Source: Haloplanus rubicundus
GTDB lineage: Archaea > Halobacteriota > Halobacteria > Halobacteriales > Haloferacaceae
Assembly: GCF_003342675.1 (NCBI RefSeq)
Contig: NZ_CP031148.1
Span: 1,302,001 to 1,366,000 of the forward strand
Reading direction: 5' to 3'
Length of the DNA stretch: 64,000 bases
Under the pieces are notes generated by a model. It was given only the letters and a program-made list of their open reading frames with translations. It did not search any database and was not told where the DNA came from. Of the stretch, positions 1 through 9,969 are shown in pieces. Position numbers and translations under genes: made by a program. Positions within the stretch are counted from its first letter, which is position 1, and each line of letters begins with the position of its first letter.

Positions 1-1727
1 TTTCACTGTACTCGTATCGAGGATTGTCGTATTCGAGGGTACACACCGATTCAGTGGCTGATCCGCTCGCTAGTACCACACCCGTCTTATCACGTAGTGT
101 GAGTTCACCGGTCGCGTCGAGATACCAGTTGGACTCGTCCCCTTTCGCAGGCACCACGGGAATCTGTCCGGTCGGAAGGTGGACTGTCGCGGTCTGTGTG
201 TGCAGATGAACTCCAGTATCAGTTACGTCCTTCCATGGCTGGCGAAGCATCTCCGATAGCCGGCGTGCTTTCTGCTGATTCGTCACGACGAATTCGACTG
301 GCCGGTCTGCTGCGACTGCACGAGCGTAGTTGGTCAGGGGATTTGCAGGCTTCGAGAGACTCGAAAATTCGACTTCGATCGTTCGCACTCTGCCATCGAT
401 TGGTTGATGTCCGCCATCTGGTATGGACGTGCCATCTTGGGTTTCGATCCAGGCATCGTCACCCTGGCCGCGGAAGTACTCGACGGCGAATCGCAGGAGT
501 TGATCGTGGCCCTCACTGCCAGTGTTGACGGTCACTCCGGAGGTGTGGTCTGTCGAGGACGACCGACTTGTGTGCCCATGCGAGTGTTCCGTTCCGGGCG
601 CTTGCCGAATTACTGCGCGCGTCGTGATCACGGGGGCTGCCCGCCCCGGAACGCTGTCCCACGGCGATTCAGTATAATACAACGGCACGACGGCACCGAA
701 CAAGCGGAGCGTGTAGTCGTTGAGCGGAATTCGGGCGTGAAAGCCGAGCTTCTCGTAGAGTTTATTCGAACTTGGCCGCCCATGGAACAGTGCCCGATAC
801 TCGGTCGTGCCCGTATAGAGGTCGAGCGCTGTCCGTGAATCTGAACGTTCCATGTACTGCCGTTTGCGCAGCCGTGGTTTCTGATCTTCAGGCTCTAGCG
901 CTCGCCAATAGAGATGGGATGCCCACAGCCCGGGTGAGGCGAACTCCGAGATTGGCAAGTCGTAGTTCGTCCGGAGGCCAGCGTTCTGCCAGATGTGCTC
1001 GATCGGATGCTGTCTCCCCGTGTCGAGATGCTCACTCTCGTCGCGCCCCGAAGCGATCGCGTAGTTCGGATGAAGGATTGCATACCGGAGTGTCGCGACG
1101 TACTTCGCACGCGACCCGGAACCGACGAGGAGTTGAACGACGAACGGTCGCGCCGTCGCAGCTAAGTGTCTCACCGTTTCGACGAACGGATCATTCCAGT
1201 CGAAGTGGGATTGCCGAAGCGCGCCGTTCGTCTCTAAGAGAACGCGCCCGGTCGTCACCGGCCACATCCGGATCGATCTGAGATCCACATCGCAGAGTTC
1301 GATCCCCAGTTCTTCTGGCAAGTGTTTCGAAGCTACCCCGGCGAGCTTGTCGGTCGTGCTGTCAGGGACGGTCGGCGTCTCCGAGCTATACTCGGATAGC
1401 GACTGTTGGAATGGCACGGCTCGCGAGGCTATCGGGGCCGACTCCAGTCGTGGCGTGATGAAATACTCCAGTTGTTGTTCACCCGAGATGGCAAGCACTT
1501 CAAGCTCTTTGACGTGTGGTGGCTGAGAGAGCCCCTTGATCAGCGTATTCGTCAGCGGGAAGGCTGTCTCCGGCGAGAGTTGATGATCGACAGTGTCACG
1601 TCCCGGTAAGCAGAGTCGAAGCGCCATTTCGCGGCGGGGCTGTTCGCTGAAGACCGGTCCCTCGACTGTTCGTGCTGGCTCCTCAGGTGTGTCGTCTCCG
1701 GTTGGTCGCGATGGGGATTTGCTCATG
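1..1727 (-). CDS. Hypothetical protein, incomplete at the window edge; possible nuclease-like C-terminal half
   Basis: An uninterrupted minus-strand frame begins at ATG 1725-1727 and runs off the left edge, giving at least 575 residues. Composition and codon use are haloarchaeal. I do not recognise the family. Around residues 450-495 there is an Ile-Glu-Val-Glu strand, then Lys-Pro and Asn-Tyr-Ala-Arg, then a hydrophobic strand and an Ala-Arg-Arg-Leu helix. This order resembles the core of PD-(D/E)XK restriction-like folds, which is inference only. The gene is divergent from the HerA/VirB4-like ATPase gene at 3980 and may belong to the same DNA-transfer or DNA-processing module. All open frames on the opposite strand here look like shadows. 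Confidence 0.75.
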
Positions 1728-2685
1728 CTGAATCTTGGTGGTTGTTGCGCTGCCGGGACTGGAGCGTGACGCTTGCTGAGGCGACTGCCTCGTTGCGTCG
1801 CGCCCTCGGCGTTCGAGGCGGACGGCAAGGCGCCGGTGAGCGGATTGAGTGGGGGTGAGACGCGAACTGCATACGATCCTGCACCGCCACCCGTATCGCC
1901 GCTAGAGTGTATATAGTTAGCTGCGAGGATTCGAACTGCGGGCTTCGATCCGGCTCCGCGGGTGCAAATGCAGCGATGGGAATACGCCAATACCTACTAT
2001 ATCCATCATGTTCCACACCGACTTCTCTTGAGTACCTATTCTCAACAAAACTCACAGACTGCGCCCGTACTGGACCTAACATACCGACTGCTATCAGCAC
2101 TCTCAAACTCAACGATGTACTAACCTCGACCGGTGCGACACCGATGTCGCCGAATCGAAAATGGGAATGGCGGCCCCACGCGACAGATGCACAACGGGGT
2201 ATGTCGCGAATTCTAGGACAGTCTCGAATGGACAGCCACTGCGGACGGCATCCTGGTCGAACCCATCCCACCCACGTGTTCATTGCAAATGTGTTCGGCG
2301 GCCGGACACCAATTGTCGACGAATCGCGGAGCAGACGGCTGGTTTTCGAACCGCAGGTGGGGATACGAACTCCACAGCGACTCCAACGTGGTCGTCCGAC
2401 GTAGTCCGGCGGACAACAAGTCGCGTAGCGTCGTTGCGCCGACGAATAATGTCAGCATGAGAGTACTAACTGTTGTATCCGAGGGCAACCGTCTCTCAAG
2501 GATAAGCAACGGCCAATTGACTTCAAAATCCGGGCGGTGAATCCGAGCGACGGTAGTTCCTCACCCAGTTTCGGCCAGAAGGAGGGTTTCGCGGGCAGCC
2601 CCGACCCTCATACCTACGTTCAGCTATCTCTGACTAAGTGTTAGATCCGCGCATAGTTCTCTCCATTAGAGAAGGTACAGGAGAA
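1728..2685. other. Gene-free stretch
   Basis: About 960 bases with no frame that has convincing haloarchaeal composition. Open frames exist on both strands, but they lack acidic bias and recognisable motifs. The sequence is less GC-rich than its neighbours. It separates the partial minus-strand gene from the IS-related repeats to the right and would hold that gene's promoter. Confidence 0.5.
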
Positions 2686-2720
2686 AGCCCACGGCTTTAG
2701 CCGTGGGATGAATCCGTACG
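2686..2720 (+). repeat. Solo IS200/IS605-type end palindrome
   Basis: A near-perfect hairpin, CCCACGGCTTTAGCCGTGGG, is preceded by GAGAAAG and followed by ATGAATCC. The same layout (AAAGCC, palindrome, ATGAATCC) occurs in reverse orientation at the right end of the element at 3312-3848, so this is probably a left-end scar of an element whose body is gone. No transposase gene lies next to it. The following ~590 bases to 3311 hold no gene that I can support. Confidence 0.55.
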
Positions 2721-3311
2721 TTCCGTGTTACGTGCTGTTGCTAGCAGTCGCTATTATTAGGTGGGAGTCGTTTGCCATCTCTCGATTATCCCACGGACAG
2801 TTCGGCACCGATCTCGATGTGGAGCGTACCTAATTCAGTTAGTTGATCGATTTCACTCGCCAATGTGCGCAGCGAGTACACGTGCGCAGTGCGCACTGTT
2901 GGAGCAAATATAACGGGTGGCTGCGAACGACAGGCGTGAGATGATCGCAAAACACACACTTGGACGACTATCGATTCAGCGTGAATACCCGAAATCGGCC
3001 GTGAGCTGTAACCGCGTTTTCAGCACCGTCCTACTCCTTGCTAATAGAGTCGCGGCACAGACGCCGATGCGTGATGGTGGTGGCACAACGGCGAGGTGGA
3101 GGACGACCCTTGATCGTCTGGATACTGCTCCCTTCCTCACACTAGAATACGCTGGCTTACCCATTCTCATGCGTGGATTGGATATGTGGATCGCGACGAG
3201 TGACGCCCCCAGCGCACCGAGAGTCACATGACGTTGACAATGGATGGGCCTGCGATGGTGATCGCCGCCTCCGGGTTAGAGCATTCATCTCTCTCTTCCG
3301 GCCAATCCTTG

Positions 3312-3848
3312 GTTGACATCCTCCCCGCGCTGAAGCGCGAGGATTCCACCGTGGGACGGCGGGCCAGTCCCACATCCCCGCTGGCAACTTCTCGCCCGCC
3401 GAACGGGGTCCAGCAAGGCGATACCGGGTTCGTGCGCGATACGTCGGCCCCGCGAGGGGTGTGGCGTGTTCGGCGTCCGTTCGGACGCGGTATCCGCTTG
3501 CACCGTGCATCCCGTTCGTCTCGGGGAGACGGCGGGGGTGCCCCCGGTCGCAGGTTTCCCTGCGTCCGGGCACGGGCCGTGCCATCGGCCTGCCTGCCCT
3601 TCGTGCCACAGTGGGCAGGCACAATCGGGCGAGGGTTGCTTTTTGCCTGCCGTGTCGCCACGGCCTCGGAGACGCCCTCTCGGGGACGGTGTGGTAGCCT
3701 TCGTCATCCGGGCAGACCCCAATCCAACCGCCAGTTTTTGCCCGCTGTGCTTACCGCACAATACGCTGTCACGGGGCTTAATTCCGGCGGTTGTGACGGT
3801 GTTGGCGGATTCATCCCCGCCGTGAACGGCGAGGCTTTCTCCTCGAAC
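3312..3848 (-). mobile_element. PATE-like non-autonomous IS200/IS605-derived element
   Basis: A GC-rich segment of about 530 bases is framed by two palindromes. At the left is TTGACATCCTCCCCGC followed by a short hairpin, matching in sense the right ends of the complete elements at 41.6 and 43.8 kb. At the right, GGATTCATCCCCGCC and an inverted partner match a left end. No frame inside looks like a transposase, although frames are open on several strands because of the high GC. The size and the paired palindromes fit the PATE class (palindrome-associated transposable elements) known in haloarchaea. Identity is by architecture, not alignment. Confidence 0.55.
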
Positions 3849-3979
3849 TTCCGTAACCTGCCGATCCTTTGCCACACACTATCCACGGATCTACTGTGTA
3901 TTCAACGCCTTGTCGTATCAACTGAAAGCCAGAAAAATAGCACGCAGTCTGGCCAGCGGATACGGACGGAGGAGTGCCG

Positions 3980-6900
3980 ATGAGCGACTGGGATCGATCG
4001 GACCGTCACGGACGGATCCCGTCCGTTAGTGACGACGAACTCCGTCGAGCGGTCAAGACCCGGCTTCAGGAGACAGACTCACTGCAGTGCAATGCCGACA
4101 GCGAGGACATCTCCCCGTCTGCGTCTGCAGGCCAGATCGGCAGTGGCCCAGAGACCCATGAGACGTCCAATACCCACCCGAATCTCGGCGAAGATACACA
4201 CACTGCTGAGGGATCATCGAATGCATCCGCTACGACCGAGCCGGACGAGACGACGCGACCGTTTATCAAGATCACGCCGGCCCGCGAGCAGGTCACTCCT
4301 GGCCACATCGTCAAGGCGCTATACGGACTCTACCGGACGGGGAGCGGCCGACAGCTACCATTCGGCCTCGAACGGCGGCTCTCGTCCGTCAGGACGCACT
4401 TCAGCTTCGAGTTTCTAATCCACAAACCACGCCACACCCAGCGGTTTGATTTCTATCTCGGTGTCCATCCATACGAACGCGAGGCCTTCGAGACGCTCGC
4501 GGCGAACGTTCGAGCGATGTACCCCGAGTCGTTCCGTTTCGAGATTGTGCCCTTTTCAGTGAGTGAGGTGTTCGACCCGACTGCCGACGGTGAAACGAGC
4601 GCCCAACTCGCTGCCTTCGAGGGCATCGATGAACTCGACCAATTGGACGGATTCGAACTGGTCGATGGTGATGTCCAAGCTCCCCTCGAAGGCGAGACTG
4701 ACCCCGCTCTCGAAGAGGCTGCCACGGCCGACCTCATCCGATGGCATGGTGTCGAAGCAAAGAACAACGATTGGATGACCTTACTCTCCCGGTTCAGTGA
4801 ACTCTCCCTCGACGCCGACGATGGGTACCGCTCGCCGTTGAGCGTTCTCCTCGAACAGGCACTTGCGACTGACGACCCGCTCGTCTACCAGGTGGTGTTC
4901 ACCCCCAAACGTGATTGGACGAAAGACGCCGAACAACACAAGCGCAACCTGAAGATGGGAACGACGGGTCTGTGGAGTGCGTTCACACAGGAGGCGGCCG
5001 CCGTGCTCCTCGGCACTTCCGAGGAGGAGCGACGCCAGCGTCACCGCCCGGATACACCCGAACAGATCGGCGGCACGATCAGCGGGCCGGACACGAGCGG
5101 GCAGTCCACTCAGCATAGCCGGATGGGCCAGATCGATCTCAAACAGCCCGCTGTGACATTCGATGTCTCCATCCGTGCTGCGGGCGACAGAGCCGTTATC
5201 GGCGGGCTGACGGGCGCGTTTGCCGCCCTCAGTGGTCCCTATTACGGCATTGAGGGCAGCGTCCTCGGCGAGGATGAGCGCGAGTACGAGCAGCTCGTCG
5301 ACGCGGGATTTGGCCAGGGTGGATTCTGGACCCGCTTCAGGGACGACTCGCCGGTCATAGTTGCGAGCCCGGACGAACTCGCGAATTTCGTGACTGTCCC
5401 AAGTACGGATGCTCTCCCCAAAGCAAGTCGCGGAGCTTCTGGGGGGACGCCCGACGTGCGGTCGCCACTGACGGCCACTAACGAGGAACTGCTCGGCACA
5501 TTCGACCATGGTATGTGTCTTGGCGAGGCTGAAACAGCCGCGCTCTCTCGACCAAACATCCCCGTCCACCTCACCGCCGAACAGCTCGTTCATCATATTC
5601 TCCGCGCCTCAACGACGGGCAGTGGCAAGACGACCGCGATGATCAATGACGCGCTCACTGCGTACGAGGAACTCGACGGCCCGATCTTCATCTTTGACAA
5701 GAAGGGCGGCAGTATGACTAGCGAGTACAAGCAGGCCCACTTCCATCGATTTGGCGATCTCGACGATATCATCCACCTGCCAGTTCCCGGGCCGAATGGT
5801 GAACTGCCGGCATTCCCGTTTTTCGATATTCGGCCGCAACTCGCCGCTGGCGTCTCCCGTGAGACCGCCGTCCAGGAGAAAATCGACCGCTACAACGAGC
5901 TACTCACATACGTCCTGGGCGAGGAACAACACACCCAAGCGTTCGTCGCACATGAAATCCTCTCGAATCTGATCGCCGCGCTGTTTGACCCGATTCACGG
6001 CGACGACGCGTTCGCCATCAGCGATCTGCTCTCAGCGGCCCGCTGGATGCAGACTGAACGCCGTGTGCCCGAGGTGAGTGATCCCGAACTGGAGGCGACA
6101 CTCACGCGGCATTTTGACGCCGAAGAGCGTCGGTTCACCACCTCGATCGACGCCGTCATGAACCGCATCACGAAGCTTCGCGAGCGAGATTTCATCTGGC
6201 GGCTGCTCAATTTCGTCCCCGAATGGGATGAGGATGCACAGGCCTACACCGACGGCCAGATGCTGTTCGATCTAGACGCTATCCTCGATTCGCGGAAAGT
6301 CGTCCTTATCGACACGGGCGACCTTCGGCCTGCCTCCAGCAACCTCTTCACCGTCTTGCTCCTCGATTGTCTCTGGTCGTGGGTTCGACTTCGCAAGCGA
6401 TGGGGCCGAGGGGTACCCGGCCCTGCCGACGGCTACTGCGTCAATCTGATTATTGACGAGGCGGCGCCGATCTTACAGGCCAGTCTGGTCCGTGATGAGA
6501 TGATCCCCGACGCTCGGGAGTTCGCCCTCGCCTTCGAGGTGATCGTTCACTTCCCAGCACAGGTCAAGCGTGACGCGCTGGATACGCGGGCGTACCAAGA
6601 GATCCTCCGGAATATCAACACCAAGCTCATCGGCAAGCTCGCCATCGACGACGAACTCGCGGCCACGCTATTCCACGAGGGACTCGACGCGGAGGGACTG
6701 GCCAACCGGATCGCCTCCCTTCCGCGTGGCGAGTGGCTGGCCCAGCTCCCCGATACGGGGTTTATGACCGACACGCCGGAACTGGTGACGCTCAAACCAC
6801 TCCCGATACCACTTGGGCATAGTGACAGTGACGACCCCGTTGACGCCGGGACGCATCGCGCTGATCCTGCTAATCCGGACAGTCCCGGACAAACCTATCA

Positions 6901-8110
6901 GGAGGCCGACTACATTCAGTGGTCACGCACTCGGTTCACCTACTGCCTGCTGCCGGGCGTGAACTGTCCCCCTGACGCCGCACAGCGCGCCGCCCGCTGG
7001 GGGGTCGGCGCCACGAACTCCGAGAGTGGCGACGAAGATGCGCCGATGCCGGTCGAACACGCTGAGGCAGAGGCTGATATCGACACTGACCCGGAGAGTA
7101 CAGATGCCGACGACGCGTCTTCGTCTGGCGACCGCGGAACACAGAAGGGAGGGACTGACGATGAGCGGCAGTCTCGGCCAGGTGGTGCCTCGAATCAGTA
7201 CGGAACCGTTATCGGAACCGGCACCGCACCCACGCCGGACGCGACAGACAGCCCTGCCGGCGAGACACCTGATCGACCTCGCGATGCAGACCGATCGGGA
7301 TCGGACTCGTCTCGCAGCGATTCTCCGCCGTCGAACACCGATACTTCACCGACGGACGCCAGCGGGAGTATCTCGGGAGACGCGCTGACCGAACACGAGC
7401 GCCGATTCCTCCGGAACGTGATCGCGGCGTTCAACGGCGAACTCGACGGCTATGAGCTCACCGACTCGATGACCACGATCCGGAACCGCTCGGGAAGCAA
7501 TATCGACGAAGACAAACTGGTTGCGGAAGGCTATCTCGAAAATCCCTACGTCGGGACCCGGAAGTACTACTACGTCACAAAAAAAGGGCAGCAGGCGGTC
7601 GACCGCAAACTCTACACCGGCCGTGATTACGGTGACCTTCACGAGAAGGTCCACCACAAGGTATTCACTGAGTGTTTTGCCCGATATCTCGAACAGACGG
7701 AGGGTCACCATGTCGAGAAGTATTACGAACCGATGGGCGGCGGAATGGTGTTCGACGTGGCCGGCTTCGTTGACCTTCCGGGCGGCCAGCAGAACCTCAC
7801 CGCAATCGGGGAAGTCATCACGGTTGTCAAGCCTGAACGGGTGATCAAACACTATGACGACTTTGCCCAGTACGATGGGGTCACCAAACACTGGATCGTG
7901 AAAGACATCACCGTCACCCATGACCTCGTCCGGGCGCTCCACGACGCCGGACGAGTCGACACGGTGCCGCCAAAATCTCTCCAGAATCATACACGTATCG
8001 CAGACGTCGTCTTCGGCGAACACAGCGAGTGGCAGGTCCACAGTGGGAGCGACATCGTCGAAGCCGTGCGGAATTTCGACGCCGAATCAGGAGATGCAGC
8101 CATTGACTAG
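3980..8110 (+). CDS. HerA/VirB4-like ATPase with C-terminal winged-helix and nuclease-like extension
   Basis: A 1376-residue protein. ATG 3980 is preferred over GTG 3974 because GGAGG at 3967-3972 is well spaced for it. The N-terminal ~500 residues resemble the region before the ATPase in VirB4/VirD4-type proteins. The ATPase core has Walker A TTGSGKTT at residues 545-552 and Walker B LIIDEA with Asp826/Glu827. A low-complexity acidic linker (about 990-1130) leads to a C-terminal module from about 1139. That module has a predicted winged helix followed by strands with Phe-Asp-Val-Ala and Ile-Gly-Glu-Val-Ile, which loosely resemble PD-(D/E)XK or replication-relaxation proteins. DNA pumping during conjugation or element transfer is the likely role. 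The C-terminal function is inference. Confidence 0.75.
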   Translation: MSDWDRSDRHGRIPSVSDDELRRAVKTRLQETDSLQCNADSEDISPSASAGQIGSGPETHETSNTHPNLGEDTHTAEGSSNASATTEPDETTRPFIKITPAREQVTPGHIVKALYGLYRTGSGRQLPFGLERRLSSVRTHFSFEFLIHKPRHTQRFDFYLGVHPYEREAFETLAANVRAMYPESFRFEIVPFSVSEVFDPTADGETSAQLAAFEGIDELDQLDGFELVDGDVQAPLEGETDPALEEAATADLIRWHGVEAKNNDWMTLLSRFSELSLDADDGYRSPLSVLLEQALATDDPLVYQVVFTPKRDWTKDAEQHKRNLKMGTTGLWSAFTQEAAAVLLGTSEEERRQRHRPDTPEQIGGTISGPDTSGQSTQHSRMGQIDLKQPAVTFDVSIRAAGDRAVIGGLTGAFAALSGPYYGIEGSVLGEDEREYEQLVDAGFGQGGFWTRFRDDSPVIVASPDELANFVTVPSTDALPKASRGASGGTPDVRSPLTATNEELLGTFDHGMCLGEAETAALSRPNIPVHLTAEQLVHHILRASTTGSGKTTAMINDALTAYEELDGPIFIFDKKGGSMTSEYKQAHFHRFGDLDDIIHLPVPGPNGELPAFPFFDIRPQLAAGVSRETAVQEKIDRYNELLTYVLGEEQHTQAFVAHEILSNLIAALFDPIHGDDAFAISDLLSAARWMQTERRVPEVSDPELEATLTRHFDAEERRFTTSIDAVMNRITKLRERDFIWRLLNFVPEWDEDAQAYTDGQMLFDLDAILDSRKVVLIDTGDLRPASSNLFTVLLLDCLWSWVRLRKRWGRGVPGPADGYCVNLIIDEAAPILQASLVRDEMIPDAREFALAFEVIVHFPAQVKRDALDTRAYQEILRNINTKLIGKLAIDDELAATLFHEGLDAEGLANRIASLPRGEWLAQLPDTGFMTDTPELVTLKPLPIPLGHSDSDDPVDAGTHRADPANPDSPGQTYQEADYIQWSRTRFTYCLLPGVNCPPDAAQRAARWGVGATNSESGDEDAPMPVEHAEAEADIDTDPESTDADDASSSGDRGTQKGGTDDERQSRPGGASNQYGTVIGTGTAPTPDATDSPAGETPDRPRDADRSGSDSSRSDSPPSNTDTSPTDASGSISGDALTEHERRFLRNVIAAFNGELDGYELTDSMTTIRNRSGSNIDEDKLVAEGYLENPYVGTRKYYYVTKKGQQAVDRKLYTGRDYGDLHEKVHHKVFTECFARYLEQTEGHHVEKYYEPMGGGMVFDVAGFVDLPGGQQNLTAIGEVITVVKPERVIKHYDDFAQYDGVTKHWIVKDITVTHDLVRALHDAGRVDTVPPKSLQNHTRIADVVFGEHSEWQVHSGSDIVEAVRNFDAESGDAAID

Positions 8111-8164
8111 TTGCGGCGCTCTGAGTGCGCTCAATAGCTTTTCTCGGCCGATCTGGCGCGTTAC

Positions 8165-8262
8165 TGGACTAGTTCACCGAAAGACTGGCTTAGGTAGGGT
8201 ATTGGGAACGCGCACAAATCTGCTCTCTCTCACCGCCGCCGCCCATTTTGGACTAGTCCACC
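8165..8262. repeat. Paired palindromic repeat upstream of the replication gene
   Basis: TGGACTAGTTCACC at 8165-8178 recurs as TGGACTAGTCCACC at 8249-8262. The second copy contains the perfect 12-base palindrome TGGACTAGTCCA. Both lie in the 250-base gap between the ATPase gene and the PriPol-like gene. This is a candidate operator or replication-initiator site, with no proof of either. Confidence 0.4.
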
Positions 8263-8361
8263 CCGGGGAGCAACGCTCGAAGGAAAAGATACTGAAGAAC
8301 CAGCCGCTTCGCGAACGGGTCAACCAGGCCGAGAAATGCTGGTGAGCACCCAATTACATCT

Positions 8362-9969
8362 ATGTCGATGAACACTGTCACCGACAGTAAGATTCCTGAT
8401 ACAATCCGGTCGTTCGAGCAGTGGATTTGTTGGCGCGAGGACGAGCGCGACGGCAAGCCGACGAAGGTCCCGATCAAACCGTACCGGACTAGTGGCAACC
8501 CGCTCGCGAGCGTGACCGACTCTGGAACATGGCGGGATTTCGAGACCGCACTCACGTATCATCGCGAGAGCGCTTTCCGCACCGACGGGGTCGGATTCGT
8601 GTTCGACCCCGAGGCGGAGATCGTCGGCGTTGACCTGGACAACTGTCGCGACGCTGAGAGTGGAGACTTGGAGCCGTGGGCTGTCGACATTATCGACCGA
8701 CTGGACTCTTACACGGAGGTCTCTCCCTCGGGAACGGGCATCCACGTCCTCGTCAAGGGTGAACTTCACCCGGGACGGAATCGCCGGGGTGATGTCGAGA
8801 TGTATGATCGGGATCGGTTTTTCACCGTGACCGGTTCTCACGTGCCCGAGACGCGCGAAGATATCGCTCGTCGACAGGATGCTCTGCAAGCCGTGCATCA
8901 TGACTACGTCCAAACCGCCGGCGACATGGACGAGGCCACGACGCTGCCGGAGATGGCAACAAATCGTCCGTCACAGACCGAGGTGGATGAAGCGGAGGTA
9001 ACTAGAAGATCATCATCCACTCGTCTGAGTGGTCCAAACTCAGAGACTCACGGACCGTCCGCCCATGATTTTTCAGTAGTGGACGATCCAGCGCTTGAGG
9101 CAGCGCTGCACGGGCTGTCGCTGAACGACCTTCCTGAACCGATCCCCCGAACGATCGACGAGGCTGCCGGTCCTGGCGTGAATCTCTCCGATACGGAACT
9201 GCTCAGGCGGGCAACAGCCTCGAAAAGTGGCCGGACTATCCAGGCACTCTTGGACGGCGATAGCTCGCTGTGGTGCGGGCGGGACAGCCGGTATCCTTCG
9301 CAGTCTGAGGCCGATATGGGGCTGTGCTTTTATTTGGCCTTCTGGACGGGCGGCGATCCTGAGCGAATTGATCGACTGTTCCGTGAGTCCGGGTTGATGC
9401 GCGAGAAGTGGGACCGGCGTCACTACGCCAATGGGGCGACCTATGGAAATGTCTGTATTGCTCGGACGTTGCTGAAACTCAATGACTACTATACTCCTCC
9501 AGGCGGTGGCTCTGGAGCGGATACCAACGCGAGCCAGTGGCCGGCTCCGAAGGAACCGACTGGACGAACCGATATCTCCCAATCTCCTCTCGAACTACCC
9601 CGGAATCCTTCCACGGACGCGTCCGGGGACAGTGCAACGCGGCCGTCTGCCAATCGTGCAGCGCAGCCAATCGATATGACCGCGGTTGAGGATGCCCAGC
9701 GGCTGGCCACCACGGTGAAGCGCCAACAGGCGCAACTTGACGCCTACGAGGAGCGGATCGCGGACCTCGAAACACACCTTCGGTTGTACCGGATCGCGCT
9801 CAATCACCAGTCCAGCGACGCGTCTTTTTCCGACGACTCACCTGAGGTCGAGAGCGCTACGTACGATAGTCAACTACCCCACCCTACTTCGCTCACCCTG
9901 ACGGGTTCGCTCGTTGAGGGTGGGGCTTGTCCGTGTCCTCGGCCTCGACCCCGTCAGGGTGGGCGATGA
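8362..9969 (+). CDS. PriPol-type primase-polymerase (NrS-1 polymerase-like); C-terminus overwritten by a tnpB element
   Basis: The 535-residue frame starts with ATG-TCG-ATG. The archaeo-eukaryotic primase signature is visible: VGVDLDNC with Asp91/Asp93, SGTGIH with His128, then MYDRDRFFTVTG. A second domain at about 280-385 has ADMGLCFYLAFWTGGD, the segment SGLMREKW, and YGNVCIARTLLK, the pattern of the C-terminal helical domain of NrS-1-like phage and plasmid polymerases. A coiled-coil-like stretch follows at 435-475. After about residue 502 the frame runs into the right end of tnpB element 1, so the last ~35 residues are transposon sequence. A homologous native tail survives at 15086-15553. 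Role: replication of the accessory element. Confidence 0.8.
   Translation: MSMNTVTDSKIPDTIRSFEQWICWREDERDGKPTKVPIKPYRTSGNPLASVTDSGTWRDFETALTYHRESAFRTDGVGFVFDPEAEIVGVDLDNCRDAESGDLEPWAVDIIDRLDSYTEVSPSGTGIHVLVKGELHPGRNRRGDVEMYDRDRFFTVTGSHVPETREDIARRQDALQAVHHDYVQTAGDMDEATTLPEMATNRPSQTEVDEAEVTRRSSSTRLSGPNSETHGPSAHDFSVVDDPALEAALHGLSLNDLPEPIPRTIDEAAGPGVNLSDTELLRRATASKSGRTIQALLDGDSSLWCGRDSRYPSQSEADMGLCFYLAFWTGGDPERIDRLFRESGLMREKWDRRHYANGATYGNVCIARTLLKLNDYYTPPGGGSGADTNASQWPAPKEPTGRTDISQSPLELPRNPSTDASGDSATRPSANRAAQPIDMTAVEDAQRLATTVKRQQAQLDAYEERIADLETHLRLYRIALNHQSSDASFSDDSPEVESATYDSQLPHPTSLTLTGSLVEGGACPCPRPRPRQGGR
9872..9930 (-). ncRNA. Right end and putative omega-RNA 3' scaffold of tnpB element 1
   Basis: Read in tnpB sense, the sequence ends GTAGGGTGGGGTAGTT after a short stem. 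The same ending occurs at three other tnpB right ends in this window (near 13388, 18808 and 22326). By analogy with characterised TnpB systems, the guide RNA scaffold would end here and the next bases (GACTATCGTACG...) would be the guide. The RNA itself is not demonstrated. Confidence 0.4.

Noticed and set aside
24-1281. Plus-strand open frames covering the first 1.3 kb
   Set aside because: They lie opposite a single long minus-strand frame with proper haloarchaeal composition that runs off the window; their proteins are Arg/Ser-rich, as expected of shadows.
1900-1990. tRNA-like T-loop word (minus strand GTTCGAATCC)
   Set aside because: No acceptor, D or anticodon stem can be folded around it.
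3350-3800. Protein gene inside the PATE-like segment
   Set aside because: Frames are open on four of six strands because of high GC, with no acidic bias or motif.
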